DNA of 64,000 nucleotides from Coptis chinensis (lineage: Eukaryota; Streptophyta; Magnoliopsida; Ranunculales; Ranunculaceae), in contig CM027385.1 of assembly GCA_015680905.1 (NCBI GenBank), positions 21,954,501-22,018,500 on the forward strand, written 5' to 3'. Position 1 is the stretch's first letter; the number at the start of each line of letters is the position of its first letter. Below, one piece after another: positions 45,446-57,591 of the stretch. The notes beneath the pieces were generated by a model. That model was given only the letters and a program-made list of their open reading frames with translations. It was not told where the DNA came from and ran no database searches. Made by a program: the position numbers and the translations under genes.

Positions 45446-46025
45446 GTAGTTTATAGGCATATGTTCCAAACAGACATGTAAAAGTAGTCTTGTCTTGGTC
45501 GTCAAGATCGATAATGATCTGAAAATAGCTAGAGTAGTCATCTAAAAAGCAGTAATAAGCATAACCAGCTAGACGTTCGAGCATCTGATCTATAAAAGAT
45601 AAAGGAAAGTGATCCTTTCGTGTCATGGCATTTAAGCGTCTGTAGTCAATACAAATCCTCCATTTCATAGGAACTCATGTGGAAACATATTCACCAGCAG
45701 CATTACACATAATGGTAACACCCAATTTTTTAGGAACTATGTAAATGGGGCTTACCCATTCGCTATCGGAGATGGGATATATGATACACGCATTGAGTAA
45801 CCGTAAGACTTCTTCCCTGACTACCTCTTTCATGGTAGGGTTCAAGTGACGTTGAGGTTCGCGTGAAGTTTTTGCATTATCCTTCAAATGTATGCGATGT
45901 GTGCATACACGAGGGTCAATTCCCTTAATGTCGTCTAGGGACCAATCGATCGCGGAACGATGTTCCCTAATCACCCTAATTAAATGTGCCTCTTCATCAG
46001 TAGACAACTGAGAAGATATTATCAC
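45446..46025 (-). pseudogene. pol: Reverse transcriptase of element C, C-terminal half and RNase H deleted
   Basis: 46025-45675 reads KTSREPQRHLNPTMKEVVRE and WVSPIYIVPKKLGVTI; 45668-45446 reads WRICIDYRRLNAMTRKDHFP, YYCFLDDYSSYFQIIIDLDD and TTFTCLFGTYAYK. It then jumps to YWDEPY, which in A lies just before integrase. The missing piece (A 17690-18748, about 1.06 kb) contains the catalytic MDD and all of RNase H. Confidence 0.87.
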
Positions 46026-46167
46026 CAGATGACTACCATCCGGATCAAGTTAGATATATTTCAACTCAGCAAGAAGAGGTTTAAGCATAGGGGTGGGAGA
46101 AATGGGTAAAAAGGCTTACGGAGGGTCTTCGTCTTGAGTAGTAAAGACTTGTTTAGGTAAGAGGTCT

Positions 46168-47004
46168 TCAAACTTGGAAGATGGAGCTACAGAAGGATCT
46201 AAGATAGGAGTATGTAGACTCAAAAAGGGCGTTGACTTCCTCTACGTAGGAGTCATCGTCGAAGTCGGAACTTCCGAAGGAAAGGAATTGATGCATTTGA
46301 TTCTCTGGAAACGTGTTGTTGAAATAATCTTGAGCTAAGCTCTCGATCATGCTAACTTCTCCATCGATAGTTGTATCGGGTAACTGTTGCATCATTTTGA
46401 AAACATTCACCTCAACAGAAAGGTGTCCAAAGGACATGGACATCGAACCATCACGACAATTTATGAGCGCATTGGCAATTGCCAAGAAGGGACGCCCTAA
46501 GATGATAGGAACATAGTCGTTAGCAACTTCTGTGTCGAGGATAACGAAGTCAGCTGGGTAGTAAAAATCTTGAACTTTAACCAGCACATTTTCAACAACA
46601 CCCTTAGGATACTTAATAGAACGGTCAGCCAATTGCAATGTCATTTTAGTTGGTTGCTTCTCTTGTAGACTTATTTGTTTATATAGATAATAAGGAAGTA
46701 AGTTAACACTCGCCCCCAGGTCTAATAGAGCAGTTGTCGTATGGGTATCCCCTAAGGTGCATTGTACTATAGAACGATTAGGGTCCTTGTACTTAACGAT
46801 TCCATTATGTTCAGATAGAGTGGAAAATTGTTCAGTTAAAAAAGCGTCTTTTGGAATGTTTATTTTCCGCCTAGTAGTGCACAACTCTTTTAGAAACTTA
46901 GCATGTTCTGGTAATTTTTTAATAGCTTCAAGAAAAGGTAGGTTTATTGTTAGATTTTTAAACACTTCCCTAATCTCATCAAAATTTGTATCCTTTTTTA
47001 ACAT
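46168..47004 (-). CDS. Protease region of element C, open reading frame
   Basis: 278 codons without a stop: MLKKDTNFDEIREVFKNLTI, LLDLGASVNLLPYYLYKQIS with the D-L-G loop, PADFVILDTEVANDYVPIIL, GRPFLAIANALINCRDGSMS and QDYFNNTFPENQMHQFLSFG. This is the best preserved protease in the window. It is a domain of a polyprotein, not a separate gene; it is listed as CDS because no break is seen within it. Confidence 0.8.
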   Translation of the reverse strand: MLKKDTNFDEIREVFKNLTINLPFLEAIKKLPEHAKFLKELCTTRRKINIPKDAFLTEQFSTLSEHNGIVKYKDPNRSIVQCTLGDTHTTTALLDLGASVNLLPYYLYKQISLQEKQPTKMTLQLADRSIKYPKGVVENVLVKVQDFYYPADFVILDTEVANDYVPIILGRPFLAIANALINCRDGSMSMSFGHLSVEVNVFKMMQQLPDTTIDGEVSMIESLAQDYFNNTFPENQMHQFLSFGSSDFDDDSYVEEVNALFESTYSYLRSFCSSIFQV

Positions 47005-48713
47005 GGCTAGCTTCTGAGAAAATGGTGGTTTCTCTCTATATTTAGCATATGGGTCAATATAATTTTTAACTTAGGTTGTGGTTTAACTGGTACCTCTACA
47101 GGGGTAGGATTTTCAGTTTTTATTTTGGTATCTAGTAAATTTTCATTTGCAATGACCACTGGTGGTGTATCAACGGGCATAGTTACGGCGTTATCAACCA
47201 CTCTACAAGAACAGAGAGTGGTGATAGCATTTAACTCACCTACGTTTAAATTTCCGTTACTAGTATTACCGGTTACTTTAAAGGCTGTGTTTGGCGTTTT
47301 AGGATTAGGTATAGCTTAACCTGGAAACACACCTTTTGGTTGGGTTTTATCTTGGGTTAATTGTTGTATGGATTGTCGAATGGATTGTAGAATATATTGT
47401 TGAGCTTGTATGTAGGCATCAAAATGATCCGATTGTGAAGGTGTAGTGGCCACAGGTGGTGTGGCAGAAACTATCTCGCATTGATTATTAACGGGTGGGT
47501 TGTGATTGTTGTGATTAACCGGGACGATACCTATATTATTATAATTACTTGGTCCTTGTACTTGTCTTGGTGGAGCTGGGTTATAGTTGTTTGCTGGCCT
47601 AACATTTTGATTATTAAACCCCGGAGGTGTAACTGGTTGATTATTTCGCCAACTGAAGTTGGGGTTTTGTCTCCAAGGTGCGTTAGGAAGGCTATTTACG
47701 GAGCAAACATTGTCCGGCTGTGTGGGTGGTTGTTCATAGACGAGAGGACAATAGGAGTCGGTATGCTCAAGACTAAAACAGAAATTACATAGAAGAGAGT
47801 CGATGTTCATGACAGGAATAGGCTTATATTGAATAGAAATTGCTTCTTCTTTTTTTGTGAGGGATTCGATTAGAGTTCTAAGCTCGAGATCAGGCTTAAC
47901 CTCAAACATACTGGCAGCCTTGGATGTGGAAGAAGAAGAAACGGAGCGGGGGATGTCGTTACACCCCCCCCCCCCCCCCCCAAGTTATTATTACGCTTGG
48001 ATTGATCTTCTAAAAACCTATAAGCCTCTGAGGCTCTTTTACTAAAGAAACTACCCCCATTCATTATATCAAGAACCTCCTTATGATGATGTGAAAGCCC
48101 CTTGAAAAAGGCATGAACAAGCGTGTCTTTCGCAAGGTTATGATGTGGACACTCTATAAGAAGATCAGTGTACCAGTTCTAGGCCTCTGAAAAGGATTCA
48201 TGAGGGTTCTTGCAGAAGAAATGAATCTTTTGAATCATTTCATCTGTCTTCAGTGGTGGGTAAAACTGTTCCATGAACAATTGAACAAGTTTGGCCCATG
48301 AGTCCACGGAATTAGGCGTTTGGACAGTTAACCAAGGCGTCGCCTTATCGGCTAGGGTGAAAAGAAAAAGCCTCAATTTAATTTGTTCATAACCTACGTT
48401 AAGATGATGAAATGTAGTGAGAATTTGTTCTATCCTACGCATATGTTGATAAGGTTTTTCGTGGTCTAAACCATGAAAAACGGGTAACAAATTAAAAATA
48501 TTCGAGGGGAATTCGAAAATCCCCCACTGGGTCTGCAAGAACGATGCATGACTTAGGGCCATCATTTAGGGCTTCATAAAAATCAGAGAGAGGAGTCTCT
48601 GCTTCTTCAGCCATTGATGCAGGTGTACTGTGTGATATTCTAGATAGGCGTGTGTGTTGACGTTTACGATAAATAACATTAGATGGTTTTCTCTTACTAG
48701 ACCTTAATCTCAT
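47005..48713 (-). pseudogene. gag: gag and linker of element C
   Basis: Start at 48713, MRLRSSKRKPSNVIYRKRQH. Core FNLLPVFHGLDHEKPYQHMR and SWAKLVQLFMEQFYPPLKTD. The zinc knuckle CNFCFSLEHTDSYC is intact. A G18 run (47964-47981) encodes polyglycine, followed by a one-base deletion that shifts the frame. The linker has VDNAVTMPVDTPPVV. Frameshifts near 48530, 48180 and 47950. Confidence 0.85.
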
Positions 48714-48959
48714 GCAAGGCTAAGTCCAATATAAAAGAAACACGACAGCAGTCAAACAACAACCTTATGTACTAGAATTAAACTCCTCTGACAAAAGAGA
48801 CGAGGAGTGAAAGAAAGAGAACCTGAGTGCCTCCTTGCTACGCTTATGAATATCGTCTTTAATACGAACCTCAGTGTCCTGTGAAAGCTTGGAACACTGA
48901 ATCAACAATTATTTCCAACGAAAAGATGTTTTGTAACTAACCTGTGTATATCAGGCTTT

Positions 48960-49165
48960 CTTCAGAGGGGCACGGGCACGCTCAAATATAAAGCAACAAG
49001 GGCGCGTGCGCGCTCTGTGAATTTTATTTAGAAATAGATTTTCACGCCGTTTCTTAATGGGCTGGGCTTGAAAATTAGAAAGAAACATGAATTAAGCTTA
49101 TTGGAAGGAAGGGCGCGTGCTCGCTCAGGTATAGTGTAAATAAGGACGCGGGCGCGCTCCGAGTA
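48960..49165 (-). repeat. GC-rich GAGCGC repeats in the gag leader (C)
   Basis: Complement of GGGGCACGGGCACGCTC, AGGGCGCGTGCGCGCTC, AGGGCGCGTGCTCGCTC and GGACGCGGGCGCGCTCC at about 48966, 48999, 49110 and 49142. Same placement as in A and B, with a slightly different core. Confidence 0.75.
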
Positions 49166-49328
49166 CAACTTTGAAAAATTCCAATAGACTTATAGGAGCA
49201 AAATCCTATTTTCAAGAAACATAAAACACAGTTAGAATACAACACTTTCAAACAATAGGGTGGGTGGGTGAGTTGGGCTATTTGTAGAATTGAAAAAACG
49301 AAGAGAATTAAATTCTAAAGACAACTAA

Positions 49329-49344
49329 GATGGCAGCGGCGCCA
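49329..49344 (-). other. Primer-binding site of element C
   Basis: Minus strand TGGCGCCGCTGCCATC, next to the 5' LTR. Confidence 0.82.
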
Positions 49345-49346
49345 TT

Positions 49347-50657
49347 TGATAAAACCTAAATTAAGCTTTTACTCCTACTTACGCTAATTATACTAGGAAG
49401 AAGTAAACTATAATTTATATTCTTTTATATCAAATTTCTACTCTCAATTATCATGCAATAAAACTAGAGTAAGAATTCCTTCCACTCCGAGTTGCTTAGA
49501 AAATATTAATTCTACTAGTGATTAACAATTAAACAATACGAGAGTAATGATTCTAATATGGTGAAAACTAATATTGAATATATTCTAAATTAAACTATGA
49601 CAATTAAATAATAAGATGTGAATATGAAGCAAGAATTAGAGAGATTTGAAATCAATCTTGATTAATCCCTAACATGCTAGGATAGAGTTTGTTGTAACCC
49701 TAATATTTATGTTTTTACAGAAGGTTCAACATAAAGGTTAGGTCTTTTTATGCCTAATTATTCATGGTATCTCTAGCCAACTAATAATTAGCATGAGAGG
49801 TAGTTGAAGCCCATTCTCATAGTGAATGAACTACCCTTTAGTCTAGGTTTATTTTACTTATTGCTAAATAGAAAATCCTAGACTATCAAAGTTTTAATCA
49901 AACCCCTCTAATGGAGGTTTAGCTATGGTTCATTAGACTATCATGGAATAAATCATAAGAAAAAGAAGACATAATTAAAGGAATACTTGTATTGAAAATA
50001 ACTTGAATTGTATTAATGGTAGCTAAGCTAGTAAAATATAAACTAGGTTAAACTAAAGAGAAGAGGTAGGAGATTTTTAGAGTTTTGTCTTAGTCCTCTT
50101 TATATAGGAGAGGGCTAGATTTACAATTTCGTGCATGGGCTTTGGAGCTATATTTTGGGCCACTAAATCAAGCCCAAAACCTAATTACTTAAGTCCAAAA
50201 AGGGTTTCTCTATTGGAAATTATTGCAACAATCTTTTTATCCACTTTTACTCCTCTGATTGGATCAGATTTTGGACCATTAGAAAGCTCTTTCTGATCTG
50301 GTCGTTTTGACATATAATAGGCCCAATTCCGAGGTCTGAATCCAAAGATACAACATGCAGAAGTTCTGTTGACTTTTATGCTCTATTTCTGCTCGTATTG
50401 ACTTTGACTTTTCAGCTTTGACTGGGCTTTAAAAACATTTTTTCTCCTTAAAACTTGGGCTTTAACCATAAAACTTCTTAGCAACCAAACTTTGTTCCTT
50501 TCTCTTGCAAAAGTGACATATTTCTTTACATAATTAACTTCAAGACCTGAAATACACAAAAGTACGTAAACAGTATTAACTCTTATTTATTATAAACATA
50601 ATTGGTCTAAATACAATATTATTAATGGGTTAAAACTACAGTTTTGGGCTCTTATCA
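49347..50657 (-). mobile_element. 5' LTR of element C
   Basis: On the minus strand it starts TGATAAGAGCCCAAAAC at 50657 and ends TTTTATCA at 49347. 1,311 bases, diverged from A and B but sharing the ends and the GTCAAAACGACC region. The right flank CACAC starts LINE sequence; the matching left flank of C is lost. Confidence 0.9.
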
Positions 50658-50747
50658 CACTTCTAGCTCTAAGGGACTTAATATGGCTGCTTCTAACAAT
50701 TCAGAAGGGTTCGCGGTGACTGACCCATTTCAGTCACCTCTAGAGCC

Positions 50748-51477
50748 ATGACAACAACTGCATGGAATTGTCGGGGAATTGGTTCAACCTTGACAATGGT
50801 AGCACTTAAGAACCTCATTTTGGTTTCAGACCTTAATATAGTATGTTTATCTAAAACCAAGACAACAATAAAGAAAATAGAGTTAGTTAGTAAGAAAATC
50901 AAGTACACTGGTAAATGTAGTACATGCAGCTGGCAGTAGTGGTGGTTTGGCTGTTTTTTGGAAAGATAATATTCAGCTGGAGTTATTGTGAGCTACATCT
51001 AACCATATTACTGGTAAACTCTCCAATTACCATGCTTCTTCTGATTAGTTCTTTTCTTTTATATATGGTGAACCTCTTTTTTATAAGAGGAAAAAGGTTT
51101 GGGATGAATTGTGTGACATCTCTTTGCTTATCCCTGGGCCTTGGATTTTCTTTGGTGATTTCAATTCCACTTCATCACCACTGGAAAAAGTAGGAAGTAA
51201 TGGTAATCAATATAGAAGTATGAACTATTTTAATGATTTTATTAATGATCTAGGTCTCATTGACTTAGGCTCTAAAGGTTCCAAGTTCACTTGGTCAAAT
51301 AAAATATTCTTTGGTGATCATATTTTAGAGATGTTGGATAGAGCTCTTGCCACCCCAGATTGGCTCGAGTTGTTTCCTCTTTCCCTCTTTCAAAATATTA
51401 TTATTCCTTCTTTTGATCATCTTTCTCTTTCTATTAATCTCAATCATTCCTTACAAAAAAAAGAAAAAACCTTTTAG
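50748..51477 (+). pseudogene. LINE endonuclease domain
   Basis: Apurinic-endonuclease-like. N-terminus MTTTAWNCRGIG, with the conserved WNCRG Asn, then a frameshift between 50939 and 51109. C-terminal half: GPWIFFGDFNSTSSP (catalytic GDFN), KGSKFTWSNK, LEMLDRALATPDWLELFP and PSFDHLSLSI (SDH-type motif changed to FDH). Two frames are needed, so it is inactive. Confidence 0.83.
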
Positions 51478-51488
51478 ATTTTTTTCAG

Positions 51489-53236
51489 ATGTGGACTAAG
51501 GAGCATTCATGCAAGAATACTATTGATTTGGCTTGGAATGATATATGTGAAGGAGATTGCTCTCGTTCTCCTGCCTTGTCTATTTTTAATAGATTGAAAA
51601 ATACCAGTAAAAAGTTTCAGATATGGAATGTGGCTCTAAAGATCAAGCATTTTAGAAGAGATTTGGATAAAATCTTGTCTGGTGATCTAAAGGTTGAGGA
51701 GAATTACAACAAGTTTCTTTCCCTTAAAAATAATTTGGAGGATCTTCTAGATAAGGAAGCTAGTTTTTTTAAACAAAAAGCCACTTTAAATTGGGTGAAG
51801 GATGCTAGAAGGAATACTAGGTATTTTCATTTATCCACCATTTACAAAAGAAGAAAAAATAGCATTGAAAAACTTAGGAATGATGATGGGGGCTAGGACT
51901 CAGAGGTTAAGGATGTAGGTCTCAACATAAACTCCTGTTTCAAGAATATCTTCTCTTCTGATGAGCCATCTATCAATCATGATATCCTAAATCTCTTTGA
52001 ACCATGTATCACACCCAATGAGAACATTCTTCTTCACAGGACCCCCACTAATGATGAGATTTTGGCCACCATTAAAAGTATGGGGGCCTTTAATGCCCCT
52101 GGTCCTGATAGGTTTCAGGGTATCTTTTATCTGAAATATTGGGATATAGTTCATTCTAAAATCTCTGAAGCAGTCAAAGCCTTCTTCACCTTCTCCAGGC
52201 TAGCCCCTTGCCTAAATGAAACCTTTATCACTCTCATTCCTAAAGTGGCTAATCCTAAACACATCACTAAATTTAGGCCTATCAGTCTTTGTAACTTCTC
52301 CTATAAAATCATTTCTAAGATCATGTCCACTAGGCTTAAACCCCTCCTTCATAAATTTATCTCTCCTCTTCAAGGTGCTTTTGTCAAGGGAAGATCTATT
52401 AGGGATAATATTGGTCTGGCAAGTGAGATTTTATTTAATATGATAAAGATGAAAAAACAGAAACAATGATGGATGGCTATCAAGTTAGATATGGCCACAA
52501 CATTTGATAGAGTAGAATGGAGCTTTGTTGATTAGATTCTAGGAAAACTTGGCTTCTATGCCAAATGGAGGAAAATGATTCAACAATGCCTTAGTATAGT
52601 ATCTTATAATGTACTTCTCAATGGCTCTCCTCTAGAAAAAGTTTACCCATAGAGAGGACTAAGATAGGGGGATCCTCTATCCTCTTACTTGTTCATCATT
52701 GTGGCAGAGGCCTTATCAAGACTCATTGCTCAAGCTGAAGGTTCTAATCTGATTTTTGGGATCAAAATTAGAAGGAAGGCTCCTAGAATCAACCATCTTT
52801 TCTATGTAGATGATTATATTATTTTCTGTAAGGCAGATTCTCAGCAATCAGATTATATGATGAATCTCCTTAACACTTACTATGAAGCCTCTTGTCAAGC
52901 AGTAAATTTTGACAAATCTAGGGCCTATTTCAGTGGGAATGTGTCTGTAAGTACTCAAAAGAGCATTATGAAAAAGTGGAAGATGAGGAACTGTAAGAAA
53001 TCTACTTGGGAGTCCCAATACTCTTAAGTAAGAAGAAAAGTGAAGATTTTGAATTCTTGGTACAGAATGTTCAAAGAAAGATTTCTGGTTGGAAAGCTAA
53101 AGTTCTATCTCTCTCTGGTAGAACTACTCTCATCAAATATGTAGCTCAAGCTATTCCTATATATGCAATGAGCACTTATCTTCTCCCCTATAAGATTACT
53201 GATAAATTGGTTCAGCTGAATAGGAATTTTTGGTGA
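51489..53236 (+). pseudogene. LINE reverse transcriptase domain
   Basis: A continuous frame from 51489 to about 53000 is broken by stops at 51894, 52467, 52533 and 52650-52665. Motifs: APGPDRFQGIFYLKYW, FITLIPKVANPKHITKFRPI, SLCNFSYKIISKIMSTRLKP, QGAFVKGRSIRDNI, KLDMATTFDRVEWSF (first Asp) and FYVDDYIIFCKA at 52800-52835 with the catalytic D-D. A frameshift near 53005 leads to KISGWKAKVLSLSGRTTLIK. Confidence 0.88.
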
Positions 53237-54427
53237 AATGGCTCAGATACCTCTCACTCTTATCACACCATCAGTTGGGACATTCTATGTAGAAGTAAGT
53301 CAAATGGTGGTTAGGGATTTAGGAAATCAAGGGAAATGAATTAAGCTCTTATCAATAAACACTGCTGGAGAATGCTAAAGGATGAGATTTCTAAATGAGC
53401 TCTACTTTTCAAGAAAACTTATCGAAATTGGCAAAAGATGATTGAGATGGAAACTTTGCCTAAGGATACTTCATATTTCTTTAGAAGTATCATCAAAACA
53501 ATTAAGGAAATCAAATGAGGCTTTCTATGGAATATTGGAGCTGGCTCTTCTATTTCTATCTTTAATGATCCTTGGCTTCTTTTTATGGGGAAACCTATTA
53601 TCCTAAAGGACCTTCTAGATCTTGGGCCTGATCTTCTTCATCTTAAGGTTAACTCCTTTTTTTTCCCCTGCTCTTCCTACTTGGAATCAAAATAGATTGG
53701 GAGATTTGTTTCCCTTTCAGATTATACAATCCATTAACAGAATTCATATCATACCTTCAAACCTTCCTGACCAAATTATTTGGCCTTATGCAAAGAATGG
53801 GAACATTTCTATCAGATTAGCTTATGTCTTTCTATCCAAGCAAGATAATCTCTCTTTCTCCTCTTCTTTCAACCCCTGATGGTTAAAAAACTGTGGAAAC
53901 TAAGGATAGATGTTGCTACATAACTTTTTATTTGGAAACTTTACACTGGGGGTCTCCCTACTGGTGATGTTCTTCATATATGTAAATTTAAAGGGGATAT
54001 CACTTGCTCCTTTTGCAAAGATGTATTGAAACAACTTTGCATGCTCTATTTTTCTGTTATTGGGTTAAGTTGATGTAGAATGTCTCTAATGCTATGTTGG
54101 ATATTAACTCTCATGATAATTGGGAAGTCAAGGATTGACTTAATCTTTTTATCAGTTGGCGTTTTGATAAGGATGAAGACATAAGCAGAAGGAGATATTT
54201 CTGCATTCAATTCCTTTATGAGCTTTGGTTGACAAGAAACAAGGCTAGAATGGAGCATAAGCCTATTAACGAACACCAAACTCAGTCTGAACTTATCTGA
54301 GTTGAAAAGAGATAGGAATCACTCTGCTTTTTTAACTTGTTCTCCTTCTGGGAATATAGCCCTTGCATCACAGCCTTTATGTTTTAACTTTAATACCTGG
54401 TCTTCTCCTTCTGTTCCATAGGTTAAA
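53237..54427 (+). pseudogene. LINE region between RT and RNase H
   Basis: Decayed zinc-finger/thumb region. Recognisable bits are KDTSYFFRSI, IIWPYAKNGNISIRLAYVFL (53776-53835) and CSFCKD near 54010. Many stops. Confidence 0.6.
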
Positions 54428-54871
54428 GTTAACTTTGATACTGCTTTTGACAGATCTCATTATAGTGGTGCAGCAAGTGCTATTGCCAGAGATTCAGAAG
54501 GGGTAATTCGTGGTGTTGCTTTTAGAAGATTTTTTGCAAATGATCATGAACAAGCATATGCAATTGGAGGTGAGGTAGCGGTTCTTTTGGCTTTAAGGCT
54601 TCAGCTTAACTCACTGATCTTTGAAGGAGATTGTTAGACTTTGATTTATGCTTTTAAAGCTTATAATAGTTCTCTCTTAGGATAGAACTCTTTTTCTATC
54701 TTTCAGTTTGTTTCCTTATTAGTTACAGGAGTTGAGAGTCATGTTTTCAGTTGGGTTAGTCGTGCTGGGAATGGTTTAGCTCATGGACTTGCGTCTTGGG
54801 CTTCAAAGCAAATTCCTGGTAGTCACCCACCATGTAATCTTGAATCTGTAAACTCTTTCTTTTGTCTTTAA
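54428..54871 (+). pseudogene. LINE C-terminal RNase H (RVT_3-type)
   Basis: VNFDTAFDRSHYSGAASAIA (first Asp), GGEVAVLLALRLQLNSLIFE (Glu), EGDC then a TAG, and AGNGLAHGLASWASKQ (NxxAHxLA motif). It ends with TAA at 54869. Two in-frame stops (54637, 54682). Confidence 0.82.
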
Positions 54872-57280
54872 TACTAGTATTTGCCCGTGTCGTGACGTCA
54901 CCACCACGCTATGGCCCCGACGCATCAGCCCCCCCCCATAATGGCAAGACAGATCACAGCCGCGCCTTCGCACCCGATCGCAATCCCCCCTCCATTTTTT
55001 TTTAATGAGCACATACATACTCATGTTTCCAAAGCCCAACAACCCATAAAAAGTTCAGCCCAAAAACAATCCAGGCCTTTTTTGTGTGGGGTGGGTGAGG
55101 TGAGAAAAACTTTTAAACTCACCCCAAAAAAACTTGTTAACTCACTCCAGAAAAATATTTTAGTGGCTATGGTTAGGGGGTGGCATAACCACGTATCACC
55201 TTATAAGGTGGAATTTGTCAACCCACTCCACCCTTCTTTGTTATATAGGCTAGCTAATGCACATGCCTTCAACACGGAATATCCATAAGATTTTTTTTAA
55301 TGAGTTTTTAATCCTCAATGGCGTTAGAAAAATTAAAGTTGGCAGCTGAAAATTTTGTGTCCCAAGAGTTTAAGGTCATGGGTTGATGAAAAATACACAT
55401 TAGCTAGTTCTTCTTATTAATGCAGGGATGTAATTGGTTTTAAATTAATACATCAGTGGGTTAATATGGTTGGCCATGGGTTGATGACAAATGCACATTA
55501 GCATGAAGGCTTTAAAGGTCCTTGAATTTTCTTTAATTATATTGACAAATTTATATCTATAAGAAATAAGCTAGTTAATACATGGGCCACCATTTCCAGT
55601 TCCATACCATATATTTAATTAGACTACGTTATTAAATACATGCACTAATTACTGTACTTGAAATATCTTTGTTTGAAAAAGAGAGAAGAAAAGATAGTAT
55701 TAGAATGGTTTTGAAGTGTTAGATAAGTCAATCTAACAAATTATGATATAGAGTAAGAGAAATAAGGAAGGCAATCCTTAGTTGTTTTTGCTTTAAGTAC
55801 CCATACAGCTCTACATAGTATGTTAACTTTATGGAGAGAACCAAAAGGGTATGTTTCCCAAGTGTATTCTGTAAATAAAAAAGTCAGATGAGATATTTTA
55901 AAGAATTAGGCCAGAACCTAAGGATCACTTCAGATTTTAGTAGACAAATAACCTAATATCCTTTTGTTGATGGGTAAACTATTTAATATCAAAAGGGCAT
56001 ACAAATTTGTTAGGGAGGGTGGTAACAACAGTCGACTCCTCTCCCTAAATTCAGTCTCTACAATGCAAGAAGTCATTTTGGAGACCTGTTGTTGCATTTG
56101 CCGATACCTTGGATTATCTACATATTGAAGTCACCTTAACTTTTGCATAGTTCTTGTTGCTTTAAGCCATCTGGATTCCTGCAGGGTGCAAGGCAGTTGT
56201 CCCTTGCACTATTTTCGTCGCTAAAATTGCCCTCACACTAATCTGACACCCCTCCATCTCTACTAATTTAAGTTGTCCTTCCTTGAAAGTCATTTACATT
56301 CTCTATCTAGAATCAATTGCCAATGATAACAACAAAATTGTGGGAAAATAAGTTCAAAAAAAAACATCATAACCAACACTCCAATTAGTTCTCAATTTTG
56401 AGCCCACGATTCTATTCTAAAATGGAGCAGGTGCAAGAATAAACTAAGAAGTGAAATCTATAAACACTAAAAAGAGGAAGCTACGATTGCAAGGAAGACT
56501 AGGGATTGTGTGTGAAACAACTATCCTCTATCTAGCACTTGATTTCACAGTTTATTCCCTCTCAAGAGATAAACGGAATTTTCTTAAATTTTATGAGATG
56601 CCTTTAAAGGTTGTCTTCCATGCATGTCTTGCTTTTCACCATTGAATAGCCATTTTAGTTTTGCCTCTAAACCTTCTTGATTTCCTCTTAGTTCAAAGTG
56701 CATACATAGTGATAAAGTAAAATAAAATATCCTCTAATATAAGCAATACAGTAAAGAGGAAGTGAAAGTGAGGGTACCACACTATTCAATTATTAAGATC
56801 AATTACCTAATCCAGAATAGGGTGGAAATATAAACGTAAACCAATTCATAAAGTATTGCCCAGTACCAATTCCTTACCCAATAAATTCATAAAACATATC
56901 CACCAAACTCAAACTCACCTAGAGTAGACTTGTCATAACCAAATATTCCAACAATGCTTCTTCTTCTCCACTCCCACTAAACATACTTGTTCTACAAAAT
57001 CTGCAAATATATAAGTACAATTAAAAGGATCAATTCAATGAAGGCCGCTTGCAAACACCAGTAGGAGTTACTACATGAAAATAGTTCCTATAGAATTGAA
57101 TTTTTTAACACCCATAAAAGATACTACAAAGACTTCATCATTTAAATAACCAACAAAAATGTAAATTTAAGAAGTATTGTGCAAAACACCTAATCATTTC
57201 AATTTTTTGTGGAAGATCTAAATGATTTGAATAAAAACCCATAAACTATTACTACATAGAAATCATTTGTTTGCTAATAC
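54872..57280. other. Intergenic DNA, nothing recognised
   Basis: AT-rich. The 125-codon frame at 54911-55288 has biased composition (His, Pro, Lys) and no family resemblance. A 28-base phrase CATGGGTTGATGA.AAAT.CAC recurs at 55378 and 55475. The remainder looks unique and non-coding. Confidence 0.5.
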
Positions 57281-57591
57281 CTACATTATGAGCATCTCAA
57301 ATAAGTATCAGTAATATCGATTAGTTCCTTATGCATGAGCAGTCAAGTTCTAAGAATTACAAAGATGCTCTTTAGTCTTAACAATTGCCCCATAGTGTAT
57401 ATTACTTGAATGGACTGAAAATCGAAAGTGCATTTCACAACTACATTAGGAGCATCTCAAATAAGTATCAGTAATATGGATTAGTTCTTTATGCTTGGGC
57501 AATCAAGTACTAAGAATTACAAAGATGCTCTTTAGTCTTAACAATTGCCCCATAGTGTATATTACTACTGAAAATCGAAAGTGCATTTCAC
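57281..57591. repeat. Tandem duplication of a 160-base unit
   Basis: Copy 1 is 57281-57440 and copy 2 is 57441-57591. Both run from CTACATTA.GAGCATCTCAA to GAAAGTGCATTTCAC, with a few substitutions and a ~10-base deletion in copy 2. No coding. Confidence 0.9.

Larger units (their letters stand above)
27225..50657 (-). mobile_element. Athila-like retrotransposon C, split by nested insertions, 3' end lost
   Basis: On the minus strand from the right: 5' LTR (49347-50657), primer site, leader, gag, protease, truncated RT, integrase, ORF1 and part of the ORF1-ORF2 spacer. ORF2, the polypurine tract and the 3' LTR are absent because C stops at the A LTR (27224/27225). Element B (29371-42325) sits in its ORF1, and a solo LTR (27520-29083) in the spacer. 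ORF1 and the GC-rich leader differ more from A and B than those differ from each other, so C is a separate subfamily. Confidence 0.85.
50658..54871 (+). mobile_element. L1-type LINE, 5'-truncated and decayed
   Basis: Endonuclease, reverse transcriptase and a C-terminal RNase H domain occur in the order of plant L1 elements. ORF1 (nucleic-acid-binding) is missing because the element begins at the C LTR. No poly-A tail is seen after 54871. Confidence 0.88.

Noticed and set aside
54872-54905. Helitron end suggested by ACTAGTATTTGCCCGTG
   Set aside because: No 3' hairpin plus CTRR end or Rep/helicase sequence found nearby; too weak.
54911-55288. 125-codon ORF after the LINE
   Set aside because: Biased composition, no family motif, no promoter or splice context; treated as chance.
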